Below, one piece after another: positions 25,717 to 33,611 of a DNA stretch of 64,000 nt. Position numbers and translations under genes: made by a program. The DNA comes from Phycisphaeraceae bacterium. Its GTDB lineage: Bacteria; Planctomycetota; Phycisphaerae; Phycisphaerales; SM1A02. The stretch spans positions 868,001-932,000 of the forward strand of contig CP054178.1 of the NCBI GenBank assembly GCA_015709595.1, given 5' to 3'. Position 1 is the first letter of the stretch. Each line of letters begins with the position of its first letter. The notes beneath the pieces are model-generated. The model was not told the origin of the DNA, ran no database searches, and worked only from the letters and a program-made list of their open reading frames with translations.

Positions 25717-25772
25717 GAGGCATCGGGCTTCAGGCACACCAGGCACCAGGCATTCGGCACTCTCCACCTCCC

Positions 25773-26372
25773 ATGCACCAGAACGCACTCGCCCAGGTCT
25801 ACGCCCGATCGCTCTTCGAGCTTGCCCACGCGCAGGGCGGACGCAGCGCCATCGAGGAGCTCAACGACGAGTTCGAGCAGGTCGTCGAACTGACGCGCAC
25901 CATGCCGGCATTCGGGCGGTTCCTGTCGTCGCCGATCATTGACCGGGGGAAGCGACAGGCGTCGCTGGAGCGGATTCTGACGGGCCGCGTGACTCCCTTG
26001 ATGCTTCGCTTCCTGCTCGTGCTGAACACCAAGGGCCGCCTGGGCGAGTTGCCGGGCATCGCCGAGGCGTTCGACCACCTGGTGCAGGAGGCGTTCGGTC
26101 GCGTAGAGGTGGACGTGTTCACCGCCGCCCCCATCGGCCCCGAGGCGCAGTCGATAATCCGCACCGGCGTGCAGCACGCCCTTGGCCGCGAGCCCGTACT
26201 GCACACCTACGTCGAGCCGGGGATGATCGGCGGCATCAAGTTCCGCGTGGGTGACCGCCTCGTGGACGGAAGCGTGCAGACCCGGCTTCGCAAAGTCAAG
26301 GCCGCGATGATGCGCTCCGGCGGCTGGAAGCTCCGCGAGCAGCTGGATCGGTTGATGGAAGATTCGAACTAA
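25773..26372 (+). CDS. atpH: ATP synthase F1 subunit delta
   Basis: 199 residues with the OSCP/delta features: N-terminal helical bundle starting LAQVYARSLFELA, the FLSSPIIDRGKRQ segment and the C-terminal GGIKFRVGDRLVDGSVQTRL motif. It joins subunit b to the alpha/beta head. The 176-bp gap to atpA holds a purine-rich stretch and a repeated CCCAGCACTCAGT sequence but no promoter that I can see. Confidence 0.93.
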   Translation: MHQNALAQVYARSLFELAHAQGGRSAIEELNDEFEQVVELTRTMPAFGRFLSSPIIDRGKRQASLERILTGRVTPLMLRFLLVLNTKGRLGELPGIAEAFDHLVQEAFGRVEVDVFTAAPIGPEAQSIIRTGVQHALGREPVLHTYVEPGMIGGIKFRVGDRLVDGSVQTRLRKVKAAMMRSGGWKLREQLDRLMEDSN

Positions 26373-26548
26373 CCGCAAAGGCGCGGAGGATGCAGACAGA
26401 GGGAAGATAGAGATCAGAGGAAGAGAGCTTCGGAACCCGAAACTCGAATCCCCATTCCCACTCGATCACCCAGCACTCAGTCCCACCCAGCACTCAGTCC
26501 TCAGCCCCCACTCGTGACCGGACTTTCGTTTCCCCAAGGACCGCGACC

Positions 26549-28102
26549 GTGAAGATCAAGACTGACGAAATCTCGACACTCATCAAGCAGGAAATCGAGC
26601 AGTTCTCCGCCGACCTGGAGATTTCCGAGGTCGGTCGCGTGGTGGAAGTGGGTGACGGCATCGCCCGCATCTACGGGCTGTCCAACGCCATGGCCGGCGA
26701 GCTGCTGGAGTTTGAAACCCACGAAGGCACCGTGCTCGGGCAGGTGATGAACCTGGAGCTCGACACCGTTGGCGCGGTCATCTACGGCGACTACCTCTCC
26801 GTCCGCGAAGGCGACACGGTGAAGTCTACCGGGCGACTGCTCGAGGTGCCCGCCGGGCCTGAACTGCTCGGCCGCGTGGTCGATCCGCTCGGTCGCCCGC
26901 TCGATGGCGGCCCGGCCATCAACGCCAGCGCTTCGATGAAGCTGGACATCGTGGCTCCCGGCATCGCCGACCGGCAGCCGGTGAAGGAGCCGCTGCAGTT
27001 CGGCATCAAGGCCGTGGACTCGATGATCCCCGTGGGGCGCGGCCAGCGCGAACTCATCATCGGCGACCGCAAGACCGGCAAGACCGCCGTGGCCATCGAC
27101 TGCATCATCAACCAGCGGGCCTTCTGGGGCACGCCGGACGCGGTGGTGTGCATCTACGTGGCGGTGGGCCAGAAGGATTCCACTGTGGCCGCGGTGGTGG
27201 AGACGCTCAAGCAGCATGGCGCGATGGAATACACCATCGTCGTGAACGCCGGCTCCTCCGCCGCCGCCCCGCTGCAGTACATCGCCCCCTACGCGGGCGT
27301 GGCCATGGGCGAGTACTTCATGTGGCAGGGCAAGCAGGGCAAGACGCCCAAGCACGTGCTGTGCGTGTACGACGACCTGTCCAAGCAGGCCACGGCGTAC
27401 CGGCAGCTGTCGCTGCTGCTCCGCCGCCCGCCCGGCCGCGAGGCGTACCCCGGCGACGTGTTCTACCTGCACAGCCGTCTGCTGGAGCGCGCCACGAAGC
27501 TGTCCGACGCCAACGGCGGCGGGTCGCTCACCGCGCTGCCCATCATCGAAACCCAGGAAGGCGACGTGTCGGCGTACATTCCGACCAACGTCATCTCCAT
27601 CACCGACGGGCAGATCTACCTGCAGCCGGAGCTCTTCGCCGCCGGCGTGCGGCCCGCCATCAACGTCGGCATCTCGGTGTCGCGCGTGGGCGGCAACGCC
27701 CAGATCAAGGCCATGAAGGAAGTGGCCGGCTCGCTGCGGCTGGACCTGGCCGCCTACCGCGAACTCGAGGCCTTCGCCCAGTTGGGCACCGAACTCGACG
27801 CCGCCAGCCAGAAGCAACTTGACCGCGGAAGCCGCATGGTCGAACTGCTCAAGCAGGGTCAGTACACGCCCTTCGACGTGATCGACCAGTGCATCTCGAT
27901 CTTCGCGGGCTCGCGCGGCATGCTGGACACCGTCAAGCCCTCCAAGGTCCACGCCTTCGAGCACGACCTGCTCGAGTTCATGCGCGGCCCCAAGAAGGAG
28001 CTGCGAGACAAACTGGTCGCCAAGAAATCGTTCAAGGGGCTGGAGGATGAGTTCCTCGCGGCCATGCGCGAGTTCAAGGCCAACTGGACCGAGCCGAAGT
28101 GA
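26549..28102 (+). CDS. atpA: ATP synthase F1 subunit alpha
   Basis: 517 residues, full length for AtpA. The P-loop GDRKTGKT is at residues 172-179, and the [10 protein letters not shown] and [15 protein letters not shown] signatures are present. It forms the non-catalytic nucleotide sites of F1. The operon ends here: a strong terminator follows, and gamma, beta and epsilon genes (atpG, atpD, atpC), which normally come next, are absent from the window. They must be encoded elsewhere for a working enzyme. Confidence 0.97.
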   Translation: MKIKTDEISTLIKQEIEQFSADLEISEVGRVVEVGDGIARIYGLSNAMAGELLEFETHEGTVLGQVMNLELDTVGAVIYGDYLSVREGDTVKSTGRLLEVPAGPELLGRVVDPLGRPLDGGPAINASASMKLDIVAPGIADRQPVKEPLQFGIKAVDSMIPVGRGQRELIIGDRKTGKTAVAIDCIINQRAFWGTPDAVVCIYVAVGQKDSTVAAVVETLKQHGAMEYTIVVNAGSSAAAPLQYIAPYAGVAMGEYFMWQGKQGKTPKHVLCVYDDLSKQATAYRQLSLLLRRPPGREAYPGDVFYLHSRLLERATKLSDANGGGSLTALPIIETQEGDVSAYIPTNVISITDGQIYLQPELFAAGVRPAINVGISVSRVGGNAQIKAMKEVAGSLRLDLAAYRELEAFAQLGTELDAASQKQLDRGSRMVELLKQGQYTPFDVIDQCISIFAGSRGMLDTVKPSKVHAFEHDLLEFMRGPKKELRDKLVAKKSFKGLEDEFLAAMREFKANWTEPK

Positions 28103-28134
28103 CCGCCTGACCGCACCATCGCCGACCGATGACC

Positions 28135-28170
28135 ATGACCCGCGACGAATCGCGGGTCATGTTTCTTTCG
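28135..28170 (+). terminator. Rho-independent terminator of the atp operon
   Basis: ATGACCCGCGA-CGAA-TCGCGGGTCAT is a perfect 11-bp stem (28135-28145 with 28150-28160) followed by GTTTCTTTCG. It lies 33 bp after the atpA stop and confirms that the operon ends at atpA. Confidence 0.85.
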
Positions 28171-28227
28171 CGGGGTCCGGGCCCACGACACCGTGGTCCC
28201 GTGAATGGAAACCCCGCGCCCGGCCGA

Positions 28228-28233
28228 TACAGT
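28228..28233 (+). promoter_or_regulatory. -10 element of the epimerase gene, predicted leaderless
   Basis: TACAGT is 6 nt before ATG 28240. A weak -35 (TGGAAA, 28206-28211) lies 16 nt upstream. Confidence 0.45.
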
Positions 28234-28239
28234 CTGCCG

Positions 28240-29250
28240 ATGCCCAGCGCTTCCGCCACTGCCGCCGCCATCGCGGCGTACTACCGCGATCTGCCCGTGC
28301 TCGTCACCGGGGGGGCGGGTTTCATCGGCTCGCACCTCGTTGATGCCCTCGTGAAACTCGGAGCACGGGTGCGCGTGATCGATGACCTCTCCAACGGCCG
28401 CGAGGCGAACCTGGCGGATCATCTCGAGCCGGGCGCCGTGATGAGTAGGAGAGTCGGGTTCATCCGGGCGTCGATTCTCGATGAAGCCGCGCTGAGTCTG
28501 GCGATCGACGGCTGCGCCGTGGTGTTTCATCAGGCCGCCCTCGGGTCGGTGCCGGCCAGCGTGGAGCAGCCGCTGCTCTACCACGAGGTCAACGGAACGG
28601 GAACCCTGCGCGTGCTGGACGCGGCGCGGCGGGCGGGCGTCAGGCGGGTGATCTACGCCAGCTCCAGCAGCGTGTACGGCGAATCGGCCACGCTGCCCAA
28701 GGTGGAGACGATGCTCCCCGCGCCGGTCTCGCCCTACGCCGTGTCGAAACTGATGGGCGAATACTGGCTGCAGGTCTACGCCCGCTGCTACGGGCTGCCG
28801 GGCGCATCGCTGCGATACTTCAACGTCTTCGGGTCGAGGCAGCGGCCCGACTCGCCCTACGCCGCGGTGGTGCCCGCCTTCGCCTCGGCGCTGCGGGCGG
28901 GAAGGCGGCCCGTCATCTACGGCGACGGACTGCAGAGCCGCGACTTCACGCACGTGGACAACGTGGTTCACGCCAACCTGCTGGCGGGCATGCTTCGGGG
29001 TGAACAAGTCGGTGACGCCCCGGCCGCGCCCGCCGTCAACGTCGCCTGCGGCGAACGGTATACGCTGCTGGAACTGCTCGACGCCATGCAGCGGATTCTC
29101 GGCACGGCCATCGCCCCCGAACACCGTCCAGAACGCGCCGGCGACGTGAAGCACAGCCAGGCGGACATCACACGGGCGCGGGCCACGCTCGGATACAAGA
29201 CGATTGTCGGGTTTCATGAGGGACTGAAGTCGATGCTGGCGGCGATGTGA
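28240..29250 (+). CDS. NAD-dependent epimerase/dehydratase (UDP-hexose 4-epimerase type)
   Basis: An extended SDR sugar-nucleotide enzyme of about 336 residues. It has the NAD-binding LVTGGAGFIGSHLVDAL, the catalytic Ser region ASSSSVYG and the active-site YAVSK, followed by NVFGSRQ and DGLQSRDFTHVDNV. The closest group by motif is UDP-GlcNAc/GalNAc 4-epimerases of the WbpP type, though the exact sugar is not certain. It likely feeds polysaccharide synthesis. ATG 28240 is chosen because a longer start would overlap the atp terminator. Confidence 0.88.
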   Translation: MPSASATAAAIAAYYRDLPVLVTGGAGFIGSHLVDALVKLGARVRVIDDLSNGREANLADHLEPGAVMSRRVGFIRASILDEAALSLAIDGCAVVFHQAALGSVPASVEQPLLYHEVNGTGTLRVLDAARRAGVRRVIYASSSSVYGESATLPKVETMLPAPVSPYAVSKLMGEYWLQVYARCYGLPGASLRYFNVFGSRQRPDSPYAAVVPAFASALRAGRRPVIYGDGLQSRDFTHVDNVVHANLLAGMLRGEQVGDAPAAPAVNVACGERYTLLELLDAMQRILGTAIAPEHRPERAGDVKHSQADITRARATLGYKTIVGFHEGLKSMLAAM

Positions 29251-29437
29251 CGTAGTCAAGTCAAAGGGAACGGGAGACCCGGTTTCCGAGTGTCGAGTCA
29301 AGCAGTCTGGAATCTGCGGTCGGAGATGAACGTTCCGTCGTTGTGCTGGGCTTCGAGCCCTCAGCCCACACTGCCGGTCCACCCGCCTTCCGGCGCCTTA
29401 TGTCCGGCGCCTGACGGCTCAACTCCCTGATCACGCC

Positions 29438-30151
29438 ATGACCGAAGACGAACGCATCGAACGTTTCGAGGCCGCGTACAACCGCATCGACCGCGCGCTG
29501 AGCGAAATGACCGACTCGCGCGATCCGGATCGGCGCAAGACATTCGCGGCCAGGGTGCGTCACGCCGCCAACCGCTACCGGCGGCTACGGCGGCATGTGG
29601 ATTTCCTGCTCGAGATCGGCGACCTGCGCAACGCCATCATCCACAACCGACTGGGTGACGGTCACTACATCGCGGTGCCGCACGAATCGACGGTGACGGA
29701 GCTGGAGGAAATCGAGCGCGTGATGTTCTCGCCGGAGAAGGTGATCCCCCGCTTTCAGCGACACGTGCGAACGCTCGAAGCCGACGCCACCATCGCCGAC
29801 GCCTGGGAGCTGGTGCGGCACGACGGTTATTCGCGCTACCCGGTATACGAGCGGGGCACGTTCATCGGCATGCTCACGGCCAACGGCTTCGCCCGCTGGT
29901 GCGCTGCGCAGGCCAAGGACGGGCGCATCAACGTGGATGGCCGCACCGTGCTGATCCGCGACGTGCTGCCCATTGATCACCGGCGCGATTTCGTGGCCTT
30001 CGCCTCCGCCGAATCGGCCATCGAGGACGTCGCCGAGATGTTCCGCGACAACCCGCGGCTGGAAGCAGTCATCGTCACGCCGCACGGGCGGCTCAATGAG
30101 AGGCCCGTCGGCCTGATCTGTCCGGCGGACGTGCTGACGGCCACACGGTAG
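29438..30151 (+). CDS. HEPN-like N-terminal helical domain fused to CBS pair
   Basis: A 237-residue protein. Residues 1-80 are helical and contain R64-N-A-I-I-H69, which fits the RN-x3-H motif of HEPN domains. Residues about 100-235 form a CBS (Bateman) pair, with the SRYPVYERGTFIGMLTANGF strand-turn of the first repeat and AEMFRDNPRLEAVIV with RPVGLICPADVL of the second. CBS pairs bind adenine nucleotides, so the N-terminal domain could be controlled by energy state. No nuclease activity is shown by the sequence alone. It converges with the agmatinase-type gene. Confidence 0.75.
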   Translation: MTEDERIERFEAAYNRIDRALSEMTDSRDPDRRKTFAARVRHAANRYRRLRRHVDFLLEIGDLRNAIIHNRLGDGHYIAVPHESTVTELEEIERVMFSPEKVIPRFQRHVRTLEADATIADAWELVRHDGYSRYPVYERGTFIGMLTANGFARWCAAQAKDGRINVDGRTVLIRDVLPIDHRRDFVAFASAESAIEDVAEMFRDNPRLEAVIVTPHGRLNERPVGLICPADVLTATR

Positions 30152-30168
30152 ACCCGCCGCCACGCCGA

Positions 30169-30180
30169 CGGAACGTTCCG
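30169..30180. other. 12-bp perfect palindrome in the convergent gap
   Basis: CGGAACGTTCCG is self-complementary and is flanked by further GC-rich complementary bases. It lies 18 bp after the CBS-gene stop, between two convergent genes, and could be part of a bidirectional terminator, although no T-run follows. Confidence 0.3.
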
Positions 30181-30221
30181 CGCGGCGTCACTCGCCTGAC
30201 TGCTGAAGGCGGTCGAGCGAT

Positions 30222-30270
30222 CACAGGCGGGACGCCCGTACCACTGCTCCGCAATCACAGGCGGGACGCC
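30222..30270. repeat. Two tandem copies of the CACAGGCGGGACGCC repeat
   Basis: CACAGGCGGGACGCC occurs at 30222-30236 and 30256-30270, in the gap between the convergent CBS and agmatinase genes. It is the core of the REP-like repeat seen at 9857 and 51361. Confidence 0.8.
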
Positions 30271-30294
30271 AGCGCTGCTGCTCCGTTTGGCGCG

Positions 30295-31308
30295 TCACCG
30301 CGCGACGGCGTCCAGCGCCAGAATCTCAATCATCACGTGCGACGCCAGCAGGGCGGTGATCTGCGATACGTCGCGGTCGGGCAGCACCTCGACCACGTCG
30401 GCCCCGACGATGTTCGCTCCCACGAAACCGCGAATGAGCGAAAGCGCCTCCGCCGACGTGAACCCGCCGCAGCAGGGCGTGCCCGTGCCGGGGGCGAAGG
30501 CGGGGTCCACGCAGTCGATGTCGAAGGTGAGATACGCCTCCGCGCCGGCCAGCCGCCCGGCGAAGGCGCCGATCCTGGTCTTCCCGGCGGGCGCGCGGGC
30601 CTCATCGCACGTGATGATCTCGACGCCGTTCGCGCGGGCGTAGTCCAGGTCGGCGCCGCTGTTGAGCGGGCCGCGGATGCCGATGGAGATCATGCGGCGG
30701 GGGTCGATCAGTCCATCCTCGATGGCGCGGATGAATGGCGATGCGTGGCTCCACCGCTCGCCGTGCGTCACCTCCACGGTGTCGAGGTGGGCGTCGAAGT
30801 GGATGAGGGCCAGCCCGGCGGCGGGTTGGCCGCGCCGCTCCCATGTGGCGCGGATGTTGGCGTAGGCGATGGAATGGTCGCCGCCGATCGCCAGCAGCTT
30901 GGTGCGGGCGGGGTCGCCGATTGAGCGGGCGAACTCGGCGACGGTTCGCGCGTTCTCTTCGCAGGAGAAGGGCTTGACCGGCGAGTCGCCCGCATCGGCC
31001 ATCGACAGGCGCTGGGCGATATCCACGCCGTGATGCAGGTTGTACGGCTTCATGTACTGCGACGCGTCGCGAACGGCCCGAGGGCCGAAGCGAGCGCCAG
31101 GGCGGAAGGTGACGCCCGAGTCGAACGGCACGCCGTAGATGGCCCAGTCCACCGGCGCGTGTTCAGGCGGGACATCCTCGATGCGGGGAACGCGGCAGAA
31201 GGTGGCGATGCCGCCGTAGCGCGGTGACCGCCGCGCATTGGGGAGCAAGGTGCGGGGTGGATGCGGTTCCCCCGAACGCAATGAACCAGTGGCGTCACGC
31301 ATGTCCAT
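30295..31308 (-). CDS. Agmatinase/arginase (ureohydrolase) family enzyme
   Basis: About 337 residues with the full binuclear manganese site: GGDHS, DAHLDT and DIDCVDPAFAPGTGTP. The N-terminal YGVPFDSGVTFRPGARFGPRAVR region is typical of SpeB-type agmatinases, which release urea from agmatine to give putrescine. Arginase, guanidinobutyrase or formiminoglutamase activity cannot be excluded by motif alone. ATG 31308 is preferred over a longer upstream start; the first 25 residues are not conserved. Confidence 0.87.
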   Translation of the reverse strand: MDMRDATGSLRSGEPHPPRTLLPNARRSPRYGGIATFCRVPRIEDVPPEHAPVDWAIYGVPFDSGVTFRPGARFGPRAVRDASQYMKPYNLHHGVDIAQRLSMADAGDSPVKPFSCEENARTVAEFARSIGDPARTKLLAIGGDHSIAYANIRATWERRGQPAAGLALIHFDAHLDTVEVTHGERWSHASPFIRAIEDGLIDPRRMISIGIRGPLNSGADLDYARANGVEIITCDEARAPAGKTRIGAFAGRLAGAEAYLTFDIDCVDPAFAPGTGTPCCGGFTSAEALSLIRGFVGANIVGADVVEVLPDRDVSQITALLASHVMIEILALDAVAR

Positions 31309-31354
31309 ATCGTCCGCGCTGCACGCTGAAACGCAAGTCAGGGTCGGACCTTCG

Positions 31355-31386
31355 CGCAAAGAAAGCCCCGGGCGATCCCGGGGCTT
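31355..31386 (-). terminator. Rho-independent terminator of the HU-type gene
   Basis: On the minus strand AAGCCCCGGG-ATCG-CCCGGGGCTT forms a perfect 10-bp stem (31386-31377 with 31372-31363), followed by TCTTTGCG. It lies 36 nt after the HU-type stop. Confidence 0.8.
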
Positions 31387-31422
31387 GCGTCGTTGGTCGC
31401 CAAAGCGGTCCGACGGGCCTGC

Positions 31423-31770
31423 TCAGACCATTTCCTTCAGGGCCTTGAGCGGACGCACCTTCACCACGCTCTTGGCGGGCTTGGCGGGCACATCCATCAG
31501 CTCGCCCGGCTTGAAGGGATTGGGCACGCCCTTGCGCGCCGGCTGGGCGGGCTTGTGGACGCGACGGATCTTGACCAGACCCGGCACGGTGAACTGACCG
31601 GGGCCCTTCTTGCCGAGATCCTTCTTGATCAGCCCGGACATCTGCTCGAACACCTTGGCGACATCCTTGCGGGCCAGGCCCGTGGCGGTGGCGATCTCGC
31701 CCACGATCTGCGACTTGGTGCGGGCTTTCACTTCGACGGTGCTGCTGGCTTTGGTGGTCTTCTTGGCCAT
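31423..31770 (-). CDS. HU/IHF-family DNA-binding protein
   Basis: A 115-residue nucleoid protein. After a Lys/Thr-rich N-terminal extension (about 15 residues), the HU helices are seen in KSQIVGEIATATGLARKDVAKV, then the beta region GQFTVPGLVKIRR, and the arm region around RKGVPNPFKPGEL, close to the RNP-containing arm of classic HU. The C-terminal VKVRPLKALKEMV matches the final helix. It binds and bends DNA as a dimer. It has its own terminator and a leader of about 95 nt. Confidence 0.88.
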   Translation of the reverse strand: MAKKTTKASSTVEVKARTKSQIVGEIATATGLARKDVAKVFEQMSGLIKKDLGKKGPGQFTVPGLVKIRRVHKPAQPARKGVPNPFKPGELMDVPAKPAKSVVKVRPLKALKEMV

Positions 31771-32066
31771 CGTTTCACCCTTGCGTTGACAGAATGCGGT
31801 GACCCTCCGTGATACCGTGAGACGCCACGCTGGCGCTCAGGTCAGCGGCGTAGTGATCGGACAACCGCACAGTATAACCGCAGAAATGGCCGGAAAATCA
31901 AGGAGCGGAGGTCGAAACGATCAAAAAACCCGACATTTTTGGCGGTTTCGACAAGGTCCGAATCCACGTGAACGAACCGTCAGCCACCCGCCGCCTGTCG
32001 ATGAAGCGCCTCTGACGGCTGACCGCTGCCCACCGACCGCCGGCTGAAGGCCAGCACCCACCGCCC
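31771..32066 (-). promoter_or_regulatory. Non-coding region with the HU-type promoter
   Basis: On the minus strand TATACT (31876-31871) is a strong -10 match; the best -35 (TTGATT) is 19 nt upstream, slightly long. The predicted start near 31864 gives a leader of about 95 nt. The sequence around 31880-31960 is noticeably AT-richer than its surroundings. I see no gene in this 296-bp gap. Confidence 0.5.
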
Positions 32067-33320
32067 TTACCCTCCGAACTCCTGCCTCAGTTTCGCCAGG
32101 GCGTTGATGAGGGCGTCCAGGTGGTGCTTCTCGTGCGCCGCCGACACCTGCACGCGCAGCCGGGCCTCTCCCTCCGGCACCACGGGGTAGCCGAACCCGA
32201 TGACGTACACGCCCAGCTCCAGCAGCCGCTTGCTCATGGCGATGGCCTTGGCGGTGTCGTGGACGATGATGGGGCAGATGGCCGTGGGCGATTCCAGCAC
32301 ATCAAAGCCGACGGTCTTGATCCCCTGCCGCACGTACGCCACGTTGTCGCGCAATTTCGCCACGCGCTGGGGCTCGCGCATCAGCACTTCGAGCGCCTTT
32401 TCCGCGCTGCACGCTACCGTCACGGGCAAGGCGTTGGAGAAGAGCGTGGGCCGGCCGCGCTGCACCAGCAGGTCGATCACGTGCTTCGGCCCGGCCACAT
32501 ACCCCCCCGCCGCCCCGCCCAGCGCCTTGCCCAGCGTGCCGGTGAAGATGTCGATATCCGCACCCTTCATGCCGAAATGCTCGTGCGTGCCCCGGCCGGT
32601 CTTGCCCATCACGCCCGTGCCGTGCGAATCATCCACCACCAGCAGCGCGCCAAACTCATCGCACAGCGCCCGCAGTTGCGGCAGCTTCCCCAGGTCGCCT
32701 TCCATGCTGAAGACGCCGTCGGTGATGACGAAAATCGCCCCGGTGATCTCCGGGTTGGCCCGCGCCTTGGTGAGCTGCTCGCGCAGGGAGTCCATGTTCG
32801 AGTGCCTGAACACCGCCCGGTGGATGCCCTTCTTGATCCCCGCCGCCAGCCGCATCGCGTCGATGATGCAGGCATGGTTGAGTTCATCGGAGATGATCAG
32901 ATCGCCCGGCTCGCACAGCGTGGGGAGAAGGGCCTCCGTGGCCGTCCAGCACGAGACGAAGGTGTAGGACGCCTCGACGCCGAGAAACCGCGCGATGCGC
33001 TCCTCCAGCGTGTGGTGCGGCGAGAACGTGCCGCAGATGAACCGCACGCTCGCCGTGCCCGCGCCGTACTTCCTCAGCCCCTCCAGCCCGTGCTGCACGA
33101 CTTCCGGGTGATTGGCCAGACCCAGGTAGTTGTTGGAGCAGAAGCACGCGACTTCGCCGTAGCCCCTGAGCGTGACCGACGCATCCATCGGCCCCTCGAT
33201 GGTCTGCAAGACCTTGAGCTGGCCGGTGGAGCGGAGCTGGTCGAGGATGGACTGGGCGCGCTGGGCGAGGAGGTGGCGGGAGGACATTTGGGTGGAAGTG
33301 GCGGCGGTTGAGATCGTCAT
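32067..33320 (-). CDS. kbl: Glycine C-acetyltransferase (2-amino-3-ketobutyrate CoA ligase)
   Basis: A fold-type I PLP enzyme of the alpha-oxoamine synthase family, 417 residues. It has NYLGLANHPEV, FICGTFSPHHTLEERIARFL, DDSHGTGVMG and the PLP Lys in TLGKALGGAAGG, all of which agree closely with Kbl rather than AONS or ALA synthase. It cleaves 2-amino-3-ketobutyrate to glycine and acetyl-CoA in threonine breakdown. No threonine dehydrogenase gene lies next to it. The start could also be ATG 33287. Confidence 0.9.
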   Translation of the reverse strand: MTISTAATSTQMSSRHLLAQRAQSILDQLRSTGQLKVLQTIEGPMDASVTLRGYGEVACFCSNNYLGLANHPEVVQHGLEGLRKYGAGTASVRFICGTFSPHHTLEERIARFLGVEASYTFVSCWTATEALLPTLCEPGDLIISDELNHACIIDAMRLAAGIKKGIHRAVFRHSNMDSLREQLTKARANPEITGAIFVITDGVFSMEGDLGKLPQLRALCDEFGALLVVDDSHGTGVMGKTGRGTHEHFGMKGADIDIFTGTLGKALGGAAGGYVAGPKHVIDLLVQRGRPTLFSNALPVTVACSAEKALEVLMREPQRVAKLRDNVAYVRQGIKTVGFDVLESPTAICPIIVHDTAKAIAMSKRLLELGVYVIGFGYPVVPEGEARLRVQVSAAHEKHHLDALINALAKLRQEFGG

Positions 33321-33611
33321 GATCCTCGATCATAGATGGGCGAAGTATGGTGCGTCACACAGATTGGCGACAGTCGCCGGAGCCAGATCAGCCACTCAAC
33401 GCGCCGTGCTGCATCACCCAAACAACCCCATCGCTTCCTCCCGCCGCACACTCGCGCCCAACTCCGGCCACCGTTCAACAAAGGTCACCGCCGACACACG
33501 GGCCAGTTCGCTCGGCTCGATCGTGTGCAGCCCGCCGCCGACTCAGGACGACCTCTGCATCACGCCTCACCCCCGCCTCGCTCACCCTTCATGCCACCAT
33601 CCTGATCTCTG

